From Antedon mediterranea (taxonomy: Eukaryota > Echinodermata > Crinoidea > Comatulida > Antedonidae): 64,000 bases of DNA. The translations under genes were made by a program, and so were the position numbers. Below the pieces are notes generated by a model that did no database searches, was not told where the DNA came from, and was given only the letters and a program-made list of their open reading frames with translations. Positions within the stretch are counted from its first letter, which is position 1; each line of letters begins with the position of its first letter. Positions 14,401-29,400 of this stretch are shown one piece after another. Where the stretch lies: positions 23,664,365-23,728,364 of the forward strand of contig NC_092678.1 in NCBI RefSeq assembly GCF_964355755.1, written 5' to 3'.

Positions 14401-17400
14401 CTACGGCCTTGATTAAGATGCATTTTTCCTACAGAAAACAAACAAAACTATAGGATAAACATTTATGTCGTTGATGAAGGTAATATTTTACCTGTAATTC
14501 TTGCGAGTCACTCGTAAGTTCTCCCTCGCGCTTGTTTGCTGCTTCCAATAACTGCGCATTCTTCTTCCTCTGCATTTGTTGTTCTCGTTTCATTGCGTTG
14601 AATTTACGATTTAAATCTTTCAATTGCCTGAAAGATTATTATCATTCATATGAACATTTTTGATAAAGACAATGTTGTTATGTCAGCTACCACATTGTGG
14701 AAGGGAGGTGGAATTCCCCACATAAAGCGGAATTCCCCACACAAAGTGGAATTCCCCACACAAAATGTACTTTCCCTTGGCAATGCACAACATTAGTAGT
14801 TGTAGGAAATCACTACTGAAAGGGGTGCCATACAAACACAAAACTACCATTGATAATAAAAATGAATCTTAAAAACTCAAAGGAATATAAACCGGGAACA
14901 ATGGAAGCCATCGGGAATCATCTACTGTATTATTAGGAATAAATTAAATGAAGTATATATTGTTTTTTTTATTGAATATACTAATTGTAAATCTGTATTT
15001 CAAATAATAAGCTACACAGTTAAAACTGAAATCACAACTAATGTATACTATATGGCACAATAGACATATCAAATACAAACTACAACAATTTAAAAAAAGA
15101 AATAATAATATATAACTTTCATTAAAAAGACAAATATATAATATAGATATACTTGATACTAAACAAAGAAAATATAAATACAAAAGAATAAATAAAATTA
15201 CATTAATATTAGACTAACGACTGGAATTAGGCTAGGAGTTGGCAATTATAATACGCTATTAAAGTTCAAAGGTCCTGGATCTTTCATGACAAACTAAATT
15301 GTTTATTAAAACGTTGCTATTTATTGAAAACAAAATAATAATAATACGTCATACTACCACAATAAAACAATATGATGTACAAATATTCACAAAGCTGAAA
15401 TACAATGGTTGCACATTATACTGTGTAAAATAAAAGTGATTACTGCAAGGATGGGAAGAAGACATTGTTACTGCATATGTAAGGATGGGAAGAAGACACA
15501 TCATACTCACCCTGAGGATTCACTGCTGCTTTGTATGAGAAGAAGATGTTCCAGAAGAGTAGAAAATTGAATATATTGTATTAATACAAAAGAATAAGTC
15601 CTGAAAACATGTCTGTTGACAACTGATGGAGATTAAGATAACAAAAAATGATAATGATGTCATTATCAACACCCTTGATTACTTACAAATCTAATTCTGA
15701 TATTCTAACGTCTTTTCCGTTTTTCTCCGATTCCAAATCTTTAATGACCGTTAGCAGTCGGTCAACCTCTGCTTTCGTTTTCTTTAACTCTTCCTTGTGG
15801 TTTGCAATTTGATTCTCATAAACATGAACCTTCTGTCGGTCATCATGATCTCTACTACTTTTAATCTACAATAAAGAAAAATAATGCAAAATTACAAAAG
15901 AACAAAACATTTTTACTTCAGAAACAAAAACACAAAAAAACGATGTCAACTGGGAGTGTTAGACAACTTGGCTAAATCATGGATACATGTTACACAAATG
16001 TGAAGACGCGAATATTTGTGAGCATCTTTACATTTTGTGGGTTCAACAGGCCATGCACTATGTTTATGTGTGGGATAGACTCTGGTATCTCCATCCTATC
16101 TGGTATTCAATGAGTGAGTTTTTTCAGAGGGTACAGTATTATTTGTTTTGAAATAACTAAAATAATAATTTATCTTTTGCATTTTTCGTCATAAACCAAT
16201 AAGTAGATATGACTGGAATTATATGCATCCAGCTTTTTATACAAACATTATTAGTAATATTTTGTTTTTTTGTTAATTTATCTGAACTAACATAAACAAG
16301 TAAAAAACAATAATCAAACAAATAAAACATAACATGAACTGTATAAACAACCATCATATTTCTCAATTTAAAATTATTACTTCAACAAAAACGATATAAA
16401 ATATTAAAACAACAATGATATTTAAAAAGTATATTAATAAAAAATACTGACACATAAAAACATAATCAAGAGGCTTATTCAAATTTAAAAACTTTTAAAT
16501 TATAATAAATAATTATAAACTAACATTTATTTGAATAACATAAATAGACAATCTTTTCCCAACTTCCAAAATGACGTTTGTATTCTTAAAGATCGAACAC
16601 AAACTTTCATATTACAAAGCTATAGTACAATGACCATCATACCACAAACTCTTTCATGTGCAATTTAAGCTGCAACTTGTGTACATTTCAGAAGTATTAA
16701 AAGCCAGGCAGCATATTATAGAGGGCGTTTGTTAAGTAGCGTTTGTTATTTGACAACTTACCCGGTGAAGTCTACGCAATTTCTGATTTGGAATTGGTAA
16801 AATTGAGAAGAAGGTATAAAAGTTTAAACTAAAATGATGAAAATTACTTTACTAAATTGCTAAACTTGTTTACAAAAATAATACTGATAATTTAATGAAT
16901 GGACTGTTCAAAAGTAAAGGAGTTAGTTGTCACTGCTTTGAAAACCATTTGTTGTTAATGTTTGGTACAATTAATAAAAATAAAATTACAGATTAACCCT
17001 TAAAAAAAAACTAATAAAAGACCAATGAAAAGCTGACATCTGTAACATTTCAACGCAAAAATAATCAAAAAGTGTAAAATGTTGTTTTACAAGGAAGACA
17101 TGCAATAAAAGTGAAATTATTCTTAAGTAACAATTAAAAGATAACTTTTTTAGATACTAAATTTATCTTTTGATTAGATATGAAAAAATATTGGGAGTCA
17201 CTGTGTACATAGAAATGATTAGTTTTAGGGGAAATTTAACCACATTTTTTGTAAACAATTTTAAGGTAGGAAAACTAGAAGAATAGATAAAATATAATTT
17301 GCCAATGTTTTATAGTAAATAACAATTTAAAACAAATCGTGTATAAATATAATAAATTACATAATAGTATTGAAATATGTAATTGCGTAGGTGTGCACAA

Positions 17401-20400
17401 TATCATTGCATGCATTTAAAGAAATTATAATGCTTAAATTCCATTTATATTATATTTAAGAGGATAGTACAACATTTAAACTGTAATAAGTGAAGTTTTA
17501 AAAAAAGTTATAGAAAAAAATCATGATTTGAAATATATGTATGGAACACTGTAAAGAAACATATCAACATGAATAAAGACGACAATTAGTGAGTGATAAA
17601 CAAAATATGGTTTTTGAAGAAAAGATGATCAAATTAAAAATACCAAATTTGATTATTATAACTGATATATCTTACCACTTGTAATGTCCCCTCCAGCTAG
17701 TGTAAAAGTTTAAGATTTGTTTAATTTCATGATTCATAATTTGAATAATTAATCTGCTTGTGTTATAAATTTTATATTTGTTGAGTGATTTATTGAGTGC
17801 TTCTCATTGCATTGTACAAACTTTATGTCATGCTTCCCTCCTAAAGGGCATTTTGATGTCCTGTAGTCACTTTTACTACTCGCACTACTCTCATCTATAA
17901 TGTAGCATTTCCATGCATCTACCCATGACAGTATACCATCTATTCTATCTATCCACAACAGGGCTATTAAACGAAGGTAGCCCTCTACTCAACTTGAAAC
18001 ATACTGTACTTTCAAGTGTACACATGTAGCAGGTATACATTTGACATTTGACATTATACAGCACATTGGTCACTACAGTATTCTGTGTGTTGCCTGTTAC
18101 TTATTTTTATAATAATCAGTGGTGCCTTTGACTCTATTGAGACATAAAGGTCAATAATAGTGTGATTACAACATAGAGGGCAGTAAACAAGTAAAAATAG
18201 AGGAGATCTACATCTTCTGAATAAATATACAATTTATTTGTTAGAAGTAAAGTGGGCCATGCCTGCCATGCTCTTTGCTCAAATTTGTTTACAATTGTTA
18301 AATAGTACGTACTATTGCACGCCATGTGAACGATTTCGAAAAATGAGTTTTGACTTAAGTACCTTTTCAAGTTCACTTTCAAGCTGCACAAGTTCCTCTG
18401 TTTTCTGTGCTAAGTTAATTTCCAGAGTTGTGATTTTAGATTCTTTTTTTAAACTTGTTGATACCATTGTTGAAGCGTGCTCTTTCATGTCCATCAAGTT
18501 GGCCTAAAAGAAAAGGAGAAAATAGAAAAGAAAATTCATATGTCTATTGTTATATTGATTGAAGAAAAGTGTGCCAAAAGTGTATGTTTAATAAATTATT
18601 ATTATTGCTATATTAACTTAGTACTTAGTATTGTTTTTGGGTGTTTTTTTGAAGTTTAAGAAAATGATTAGAGACAGATCCAATTAATTTGGCCAGTCAC
18701 ATGATGTGGTTGTTGATTTTGTCAAATGTTGTTAAATTATTGTCTTTGTACAGTACTGTAGTGTTACATAATTAAAGGTTTTATTTTTCAAGTTCTTTTG
18801 AAAAATAAGATAATTCTTGAATATTGTAGTCAATAGCACTAATAACTGTGCTAGCTACCAGGCAAATCTAAAAAAAAAACCTGACAGTTAAAAACAATAA
18901 TTAATCACAACAAAACTGATGAAAAATTAATTTCTATTCCTGTCTTGACGACATTACTTGCATAGAGCAGGTGAGTGGCTATTGTGGTTCATTTGACGTC
19001 AAATGGATTGAAGAAGAAACACTTAATTGTTTACGGTGTGTGAATTGATTAGCTATAGGCCGACAGGTGTACGTATTGCGTATAAAACTTGTTAAATGTG
19101 TTGTGAAAGAAGATAGATTCTCTTGTATTAAATTCACAGATTTCTCATATTCTATTCTACCAGACATGTTAATATGTAAACAATCTAAAGCTCTGTCTAC
19201 ATTTTCAAACTTTATGTGACAAAAAATGTGATGTGCCTATATATGGACAGGATGATGTCATGTAACTACCATACGATACGATATGATAAAACTTTATTGT
19301 CACAACGGCAAAAATATACAATTATGAGATATGGTTCCTTTAGGTACACTTTAGTTAGTAAGAATATAACATAAATATTTGGGCATATCACTACCATATT
19401 TGGGCACATCACAATTTTTTGGTCAAACTAGTTTGATATTGTAGACAAGGCTTTACAATGCTACAACTACTACAGTAACATTTTTCATGATGATGTCATA
19501 TAACTACCATATTTGGGTATATCGCTACCAAACTAGAATCCGTTCCCATTGAGAATGTAGGTTTACTCTCTTTTTTTAACCATAATAAAATACTATTTTT
19601 CTGTATATTTATTGTTGTTTTCTGTATATATTTATTATTGATCAGAAAATTATAATTAAATTGATTTTAAATTTATACACAATGTACATTTGCTGAAAAA
19701 TGCAATGAGTTATAATCTGTTCTGTTTAATTAGTTTGATGTTATTCTAACCAAATAAATAAATCAATGATTTTCTACTTAACACGAATGTACACAGGTTA
19801 CATCGCTTATTGATAGTATGCTCCAAAATAAACAATTGAATTGGAGCGTGACGCCAATGACCATATTCAGTAATATTAATGATCTTGCAAGCTGGTGATT
19901 ACGACTTGTATGGAAATAGCTATATAGGGATTTAATGTTACTTGTAATGTAGTTTTACAATAAAAATCCATAAATAGTAACAGTAAGTGTAGTATTACTA
20001 TACTTAATGCTGTCTAACTATAATCTAATGCTATTAAAATAGGTAATGTAATACATTATTGAGATGTCTATTATCCTCATGTTTACAAAATGAAAATATT
20101 CTAATTTTTAGTATAAGGGACTTTTTACCTCTGTCAGAATGGCGAGAGGTTATGTGGTCGATCACGTGTGTATGTGTGTTTGTTTCTTTGTTATTTAGCA
20201 GAATTACTTAAAAAGTAATGTCCGATTTTTTAAAGGATGGTTCATAGCTGAAAGGGAACATTCAATTTTCATATGCCTTGGTCAAATATAAAGCTGAACA
20301 CAGCAATGGACAGTTTCACCATAGGGATACACCTTTTACACAAAATGAAAGTTGTTCCTGTTTTACCATAAACTTACATCTTTGTCTGATAACGCTCGAT

Positions 20401-23400
20401 TAAGTGAATCAACCTTTGACTTCAATTCTTTCACCTGCTTCTGATATTTAACAGTTTCATCCGATCTATTCGTATCTTCCTTCGTTTTCTGATCTTTCAG
20501 TCGTGCAATCATTCGTTCTTTCTCTGCCAACGCTTCTTCCAGACTTGTGACGGCGCTGTCCGTTGATGTCTGGTCCGCTTGTACCGCACTCAGTTTCGCT
20601 TTAATTCCGTTATTCTCAGTTTCTTTCTCACTTAGCTGTTCTGTCAAATTATCAATCTGAAAAAAATGAAAATAGCAAAATATTTGTCTAAATATTAAAT
20701 TAGACATTTTTCTGAATAAGAAATGAAATCTTTACAGAAACCAATAACAGACTCTGTCATCACAAAGCAATACAAAACAAGATATTAAAGTATTAAAGAT
20801 TATTATTAAGTAGAAGCAATAGTAAACCTTGGTTCCTACTAGGACGCAACGCAACAAATAAATTGACCAATCACAGGGGATAGTTCAGACGATCCGTCAC
20901 CTGTGATTGGTCAAATTACTTTGCGTTCTAGTGCGAAACCAAGCTATATACATATAGAAATACAGAAGTATAGAAATACAAGAAGATTTAGATTAAAATA
21001 AGAAACTGGTTACTTCAAATAAAGACACAAAAGATCTACTAGATATTACAGAAAATGTTGATTTCTCAGGTTGATTTTGCTGTCTTTATCTGCAGTATAG
21101 GGAGATTTCAACTTGCAATGACCTCTGATCTATTAACATTGATTCATTGTGCACATTTGAAAGCATTGGGACAGGCTTCCTTATGTGATTCCTCAACAGT
21201 TTTAGCGAATCAGATTCTAGATCCAAGCGACAACCAATGATAATATCAAGGAGGTCCTCTGCGTCGTTACAAATCAAAAACTCCCAATTGTTTTTTAAAA
21301 ACTTTTTTAGTAGAGCATTCTTAATTTTTAATATCTTCCAAACAAATGTATTTTAGTAATAAATCTGCCTTATGTGAAAAACATACAAGATGCATTATAA
21401 AGAATAAAAATAAATATAACTGAAACTAGATAGAATAAAAATTCAGTTAAACCGGGCATTAGGAAATAGTTGGATGGACGTATGGAGTTTTTCTTATACC
21501 ATTCTAAATAGGGAATATTTCAATGCCCAGAAAATGTAGCATGACTTTGATGAATGTGCAAAGCTTAAGGCAAACCAGTTGTTACATTATATATCAGAAT
21601 TATAATTAAAATATATGTTAGAAATTCAGCAGCGTAACCGAATGTAACTTGAATATTATGATGATGGTAGCGTTTAACATGGGTGCAGTTGTTGTGGGTT
21701 GCTTGCCGTAACCACAAATATATATTGTCATTTACAAAATTGCAGATAAAAGAGGAAACTGAGGTGGCTGCCTTTTGACATTTGGAAATTATTTAATTTC
21801 AAGAACGTTGGAATTTCAATTCTGCAATAAAATGCAATATTTAGTTAATAACAAAAAAACAACAAAACATTAGATGGTCGGAACATTCATTGATGCAGTT
21901 ATTACAAAAAAAAAAAACATTCAAAACGGAAGAATAAACAAAAATATTCAGAAAACTTAAATCTATTAAGAATCTCAAGCAATAAGAGAATACTGAGGTA
22001 TAAGGTTTAATAATAAACATAGCAGTTTCACTAGACAAACAACGAGATAGTAGGTCAAAGGTCACCTTGATCTGTAAGAACTCTAGTTTTCCATCTTTGA
22101 GTTCCAATGCATTCGTGTAGTCGGCTAGCTATTGGGGTTGAATATAGAGGTCAAAGGTTAAATGGTATGGTTTAGTTGTTTTTCATTTATTAATTATTGT
22201 ATAATGTACACATTAAGTTGGGAAACATTAATGTGGCTTAAATTATGTATTAGGAAAATGTTTGTAGCGAGATATTAACAGTTTAAATATTTCAATAATT
22301 TGGAATAATGATGAAAATTAATATTAAAATGTGCGTGTATATTTTTTATTAATTAATGGTAACACATAAAATGTGAAAAACAAAGTAAACATAGACAAGG
22401 TACTCAGAACACAGAAACAGAAAAAAATGTTTTAAAAACAAGAAAAAAATCATTTATAGAAATATTTTTTTCTGTTTTAATTTAAAAAAAAACCAATAAT
22501 TGAGATTATATAAATGTTTTGATAACTCATGCATATTAATGTCACACATAATTGATAATGCATAATAATAGATAAATAATATATATTTTGAATATGATGA
22601 ATTATAAAATGAATATATTATCAAAGTTTAAATGATTAGCATAGTGTATAATAGACACACAGTATTTAGTGGATATTCTGCATTCTTCAAAAGTTATGCA
22701 ATAAAAACAAATAGTTGTTGTTGATGCAGTGTTGCTGACCTGGGAGGACGTGGAATTTTACACCTGACTGTTAAAATAATAATTATCAATGTTAATTTTT
22801 TTAAACAATATTATATGTTGACAATGTTGCCAGAAATTCTTATTATTTGATAAGCAGTGTTTTTTTTTTCTTGGGCAGGTATAGGCAGTATTATAAAAAC
22901 AAATTTCTAAAAATAAAAATTTGCTGATTGAAACATTTGATGGTTAATAAATATGTTTTCGATGGAAGATAAGTGCGTTTTTGTTTTTAAATTGCTCATG
23001 TGAAAAGATAAAAAATACAGTAGTACAAAGAAACTGTTGTACTTAACAGAGAAATGGTGTCGTTTTTGTAAAGCAAATTGTGTGTGAACATTAAAGTATT
23101 TTAAAATTTAAAAAGTTTCACTCCAGTTAGAATAAACAATTACAAATTTGTTAGTCTGAGTACTCAAACTTGAGTGATCAGTTCCATTAATCTGAGACTT
23201 AATTTATAATAGATTATAGAGGATGGTGGTATTTTATGGGGACATGCTATAAAAAGGCAAATAGTACATAGCAGGCATAAATAATGTCATTCATGTATAA
23301 AATCCAAGCAAACTTGTAGTCATATCCCGGAGTAAAGGGAAAGGTATGGTGGAAAGTGGGGTGGGTTTGGGAGGGCAAGGAATTTATAATACAGTTGAAA

Positions 23401-26400
23401 TGATATAAAAATGATAATTTGATAAATTTCAAGGCTATAATATTATCATGTAAGATGCGTAACTAACCTTGCGTTGAAGTACGTTTGCTTTCCTGTCCTT
23501 GATGTCCACCATCTCACGTAACTCGGCGACTTCACTCGAATGTTTGTTCTTACTTGTTGACATATTGGACAATTGATCGTTCTTCTGTTGTATTAAAGAC
23601 TCCTTTTCTTCAAGACGTCCTCGTAAAGCTTCGATCTATCACAAAAGAGAAATACTAATCCAGTAAAAAATATGGGGAAATAACATGTTTCTTGCACTGG
23701 TCATACATACAACATTTCATCTCCCCTTAAGCTTGGTTCCCACTAGGACACGGACATGGGACTGCAGACTCTTGTAGTTATAGTAATCTTACTTACTTTA
23801 GCAGTCCTTGACCAATGCATCTCAGTTAAATTTTACATTATGGTTCGTTGGTCAAATAAATAAAATGACACATTGTAAACCATGATACAAGCGAATGACC
23901 TATTGCCTAATGACCTATGACCTATTGCCTAATTGCATCCTAGGGTTCTTTCAGTTTCAGTTACTAAATCTCAGTCTTCAGCCAATACAAACCTAAGAGC
24001 TAAATACATTGCTGCAGTAGTTAGCAACGTTACTGCAGTAACTTACATCTGCCTGCATAATGACTATACGTTGCTCTTTTGCTGACAGAGATTCCTTAAG
24101 TAGTTGGATGTGTGCTTGACTGTCTTGATCTTGGTGGTTTAGCGTATCAAGTCGTGTCTGCAGTCCCTGGATCTCAGAATCTTTCTTTGTCATCTCAACC
24201 TTCATTTTATCCACCTTCATGAAAAAACAAATTTAAATGTAATTTATTAAAATCCAAAGGCAAATTACTGAAAAACTGACAATGCTGTGGGTATATCAGT
24301 GGCTGGATCTCAATGGAGATACAACAACAAAGCGAAAAGCTAAATCAAAACGATAAAGTAAAACAGCCAGAAAAGTTAGCAGAGCTTTTGGGCAACACTA
24401 GCCCTTCATCAGTGAAGTGAAATATATTGTTTGAAGGTTTAAATTAAATTGAGTTTAAAACAATTTATAAGCTTTGGTAATCATTCATAAATAAACTATT
24501 TGTTAAACTATTGATTTTTGTGAAAAGAGTTCTCAACTCTATCGTGTAGACTTCTATATCTCTAGAATTTGGAAATTGTTATTATTCCTGGTAGTTTATG
24601 GTCTGTTTTTTTTCATTAAAGTAGAAAAAGAAATAAATTCTATTTCGAAATTGAAAGTACATATGTCTAAGTTCAAAGGGTTAATAAAACAAAAGTTCTA
24701 ATTTGGAATTCAAATGAAATTTATCGAAAGATGTGTACTGATTAATTAAACCTTAACGGGAACTCTATCTAGAAGCGATGCCCAAAGGTAAAGAGGTTGA
24801 CAAAAACTGTAACTGTTTACTTAGAGATTTGACCAGTTGATATTTAAGGTGAGATTACAACAACCAATATCGCAATGCATTACTGAGTAAACCAAATGCA
24901 CAGCTAAATTGAAGATAACTGTTTTGTCTTTCTTAAGGTCATTTGGATGTCATTTAATTAAGAATGAGAAAAAGTTAATTTAAATATTATTGTTGAGGAG
25001 AAAGTCACTATGGTAAGATGGCATATTGTTATCCTCACGACGTTAATTTTTGCTTGTATATTATATTTTATGTTTTTCAACCCTGTTAATGTTGACGTTT
25101 GGTCACCGTATGGTGACGGTAAATAAAATAAAAACAATATATAAAAAATAAATGCATAGAATAGCATTTACTTCAGCTATGTCAATTACCTTAATCTTAA
25201 AATGCCTGGCTTGACCTTTGAACTCATCAGCCTCCCGGGAATAGTTACCAGAATCATCAGAGCTTAGATTGTGGTTCGCACGATAACGACTTATCTCTTC
25301 TTCTTGATCCCGCAACCTCTGTTCCAGAATGGCTATCTTATTGTCCTGCATACAATAAAAATAATGAAATAATGGCGCTGGAATTGTGGACTTATGGCGC
25401 CAAAACTAAGCTACGAAAAGGAGATCATTTAATGTATTATCCATTAGAAAAGAAAATAGGTAAGATTACTTAGTCATAATCATATGTTAACTGAATGATT
25501 TAAGGAACATTTTGTAGGTAGAATACTAAAATATTTTAGAACATATATTTGTTATATTAAAGTATGTACATACATTTAAAGTGTTAGTAGAATACATTAA
25601 AAAAAGGAATGTGAAATGTTTTGGAAAAAAAAACCGAAGGTTATTTATTTTATTTATAATTATAATACAGTAAATAATATCTAAAAAAAATTATATCACT
25701 AAGAATGGCAGTTATATCAACATTACAAAAACTTAAATGCAACATCAAAGAAAAAAACTTCTAAAGGAAAACATGAAGAACTTAAAAATAAGGAAAGTAC
25801 TAAAAAGGAAAATGCAATATATTTATAAATTATGAAATATTAATATTATAGCAAAGAAATGTCAGAAATAATTTACAAAAGTAAAAATTATTTTATAAAA
25901 GAAATTAAATCAGCTTTTATAAATAATTTATCCACTTTCGGATATTAAATTTATCTCAACTACAAAGAAAGGACACGTTTCATGCATTTCATGGTTTGAT
26001 TAAAGTTAAAAGTTAAAAGTCATTCACATTTGTAAGCCTTGATTATTACAGTACGTCCTTTAAACCTAGATACTCTTTCATTTATCATCAACAAAATAAA
26101 ATGCTGTAAATGTGCAGGGACAGAAAATAATTTTACATTTCACTAATATAAACAATGATTAATCTGTAATCTTTAACATATAATATAAGATTCAAGAAAT
26201 TTTATCGGTTCACTTGAAAAATAAAATTTTTTATTTTGCTTGGCATAATTAAGAAAAATACAGTACTGTACATTAAATTGTACAAATGCTATCTAATGGT
26301 AAAAAAAAGGCCACTGATAAAATAATGATAATAGGGGCAGTTCAAGCTTAGAGTTAGATTTACCGCTACCGCGGGTAGAACTCAACTAAACCTTGGAGTA

Positions 26401-29400
26401 TATATTAAGCTTCAACGGCGCCCCCTTATACTGTACCTTCATTTCAACAACCGCCTTCAGAGCCAAGCCACGAGACGAATCCGAATCTGAATGTATAGCA
26501 GATCCCAACTGACGCTCAAGGCGGTCAGTGCGGTTTGTATTCCTTCTCAGATCCTGATGTATCGACGAGGCAGCATTAACAAAGAGCGGGTACTAGTGTT
26601 AATTTTTAAATACCAATTTACATTACTTTATATTTTCCTAAAGTCCTATTTTAGAGGCCAGCAGGGGAGGTGGTATTTATACTGTAGGACTAACTAACAT
26701 AACAAGCCTACTGTAGCTCATACCGATACATTTACAGTAATATTACCAATTTACATTACTTTGCCCCCTCTTTTAAAAACTAGCAGGGGAGAGGCAGTAT
26801 TTATAGAACTACAAAAGCCTACTTTAGGTAGCTTCTACTGATACCATTTAGTTTGCACGCCTAGCCCTTTTTGCTAAAGTGCACTTTTCAAACTGAAGAC
26901 TAACAAGAGTTTTAGCCTAGCACATTTTGCCCATTTTAGTGGAAAAAAGAAAATCCAAAATTGTTTCGGATCGCTCTTTTTTGTGGTTTGATTCCTAATT
27001 TACACATTTTAGCATAATATTCCAAATTCATCAGTTTAAGTTTACACATCATTACTTTACTTAGTTAAGTGTTTTTGTATGCAAATCATATGCAAATCAT
27101 ATGCAAATCATATGCAGAGTTAGAAATGCTGTAAAACATTGCAATAATTATGTTTGAATACTAATCAAATTGCACACTACTTTAAATACAACCATCAATA
27201 ATGTAAACAGACTGTACTCAATATTGGTACTTTCTATAATGTAATTTCTATATCTACTGATTAATTTCTATATTTTGTGTTTAGAAATGATCATCAAAAT
27301 CGGTCTATAAACATTGACGATTTCATTAAAATTCTAACAATCATCAATAAATAAAAAAAATAAAATTTTGCGTACAGTATTAATAGGGAATTAATGAGCA
27401 TTTTAATTGGTGATGACACTGACTTCACGCTGTGAAGATTTGATCACATGATGAGATGGAAGCCATGTTGTGTCCAAAATACAATAATTAGCACTAGGAC
27501 ACTTTCACAGGGATTAGTAAAACTAATAACGCATTCAGTGGTTCATTAACGGGTGCTGTTAGAAATTGGAAAATGTACTTCTCGAATCGTTGAATGGTAA
27601 TTTATGTCGGCAATTTAAAATTGCAAATGACTCATGGATAGAAGTGTCGTGTTTGAATTCAGAAAGAATTTAACTCGGACCTACAATTTTTGTTCTTGTA
27701 TTTCGTGTATCTAGCAGGCTATAAACTATATAGGTCACTATTAATTTAAAATCCGCTGTTGAAAACAACTGACAAAATTTATTTAAACTGAAATAATTAA
27801 TGATGTGTTATAAAAAAAATGTGGGCGGTATAGTACAGTAGTTACCTAAAACGTCTATGTTTAAACCATTATAATGTACTCCTTTCAGACTAGACATAAT
27901 TAAGTTCATTAGAAGATCTTACTCTTAACTAAAGCTCTGTCTACAGTATTAAACAAAATGTAATGTGCCCATATATGGACATGATGATGTCATATCACTA
28001 CCATCTTTGGTCATCATATCACTGCAATATTTGGCCACATCAAACTTTTTTTGTCAAATTAGTTTCATAGTATAAACAGAGCTTAACTTTAGTTTCATAG
28101 TTACTCTTATACTTACATCATTAAGACTAGAAATCTCAGCTTCTTTTTGTTCTAGAGTGCCGGTAACTTGTATCACTTTAGTTTCTGCTTCAAGAAGCCT
28201 GGTTCTAAGATGGTCCATCTCTTCATGGTTAGCCTCAATACCTTTGACAGCTAACCCTTTACTTTGTAACATTTCTAACAGCTTCTTAATGCTTTCGTCG
28301 CGTGACGCAAGCGTTTGTTTTTGCGTATCTATTCTAATTTCCATCTCCTCAAGCGTTTTACGCAAAAGGAAGAGTTCTTTTGATTGCCTTTCTTTTTCTA
28401 AACGTAACGATTCGAGTTCTTGTCGCTGCGCCGGGTTTAGAACTTGCGAGGCAGACTGCTGTTTCTGTAGCTCTTCTTGGAGCTGTTGAATAGATCTTGA
28501 AAGTTGCTAAAAAAACAATTATTTATTTATTTAAATTCAAGATTATTTGGTGCAAAAAGAGTTTGTTAGACAAAACTATGTCTCTCAGTCAAATTCAACA
28601 AACATTTATTTGATAAAATGCCATACAAACAATATAGAGCATAAAATAAGGACCAACCTAGAAGTAAACTTGTCTCAGTTGGCCCTTTAACATGGTTACA
28701 TAAAATAATAACAAGTGAGAATAATGAACTTGAAGCATCAGTAATAATATATAATAAAAATGAAATGTTTAATATTTAAGGAGGTTGTTGTTGTTTGGAC
28801 AACCCAGATTTGTTAGTGCGAGGAGTTTGTTTGTGGAAAACAATATTCCATCATTTTATGAATATTTGAGGATTTCGACTTACCGATTTCTTACAAGAAT
28901 AAGGAAAATCGAAAACAGAATGTTAATTTGTATATATAAATATTTGTTGATGGATTCAAACATGTACTACAAATGGAGAGAGGCATTATATACCAATAGA
29001 TAAAAGTTTTGGTCCTCTCTCCTTCATCTTTTTTGGTTTTTTTTGTTTGTAATGTATTATACCATATGAACAATTGTCTGAAATAAAAGTTGAATTTAAT
29101 TGAATTAGGTAAAAGATATTTGCAGTGTTATAAAAAAAAGAAGATGGAAAGCAAAACTGTTTTAGGTTGCTGTTATAAATAATATAGTTAGCTAAGCTAA
29201 TCAGGTAGAAGATTATCATTTCAAGAGACTATTAATTATAATTTGGAATGCTGGCAAATGGTATTGTGGGTGGTGTATTCTTTTGTGTATTGTATTATTG
29301 TTTTTTGTATTCTGCTCAGTGAAAACAGAAAATCACCTAGTATAAGTTTGAAAAAAAATTAAATATATTGAGCTTCTTATGATAGGTGCTAGAAAAGAAT

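Larger units (their letters stand above)
14154..20377 (-). other. ERC introns around the microexons
   Basis: Introns between 14154 and 20377, excluding exons listed for ERC. A 36-bp direct duplication at 15446-15500 (AAGGATGGGAAGAAGACA twice) lies just downstream of the 12-nt microexon. TAGAGGGCG occurs at 16719-16727. The intron 18504-20377 contains the composite MITE at 19186-19455. The rest is AT-rich with nothing I recognise. Confidence 0.6.
20657..26436 (-). other. ERC introns with small elements
   Basis: Introns between 20657 and 26436, excluding ERC exons. They contain the palindromic element at 20827-20944 and a diverged half-copy near 23728-23768, the hammerhead-like remnant at 24301-24412, and a plus-strand stretch near 24990-25140 ending GACGGTAAATAAAATAAA that looks like a LINE 3' tail. 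Elsewhere AT-rich with no signal. Confidence 0.55.

Noticed and set aside
18979-19167. 62-codon minus-strand frame starting MSGRIEYEK
   Set aside because: No splice junction joins it to ERC in frame and it does not continue the coiled coil.
21086-21277. 63-codon minus-strand frame in an ERC intron (NDAEDLLDIIIGCRLDLES)
   Set aside because: Looks more protein-like than its neighbours, but I find no acceptor or donor and no family match.
28157-28489. 110-codon plus-strand frame
   Set aside because: Antisense shadow of an ERC coiled-coil exon whose own translation matches the family.
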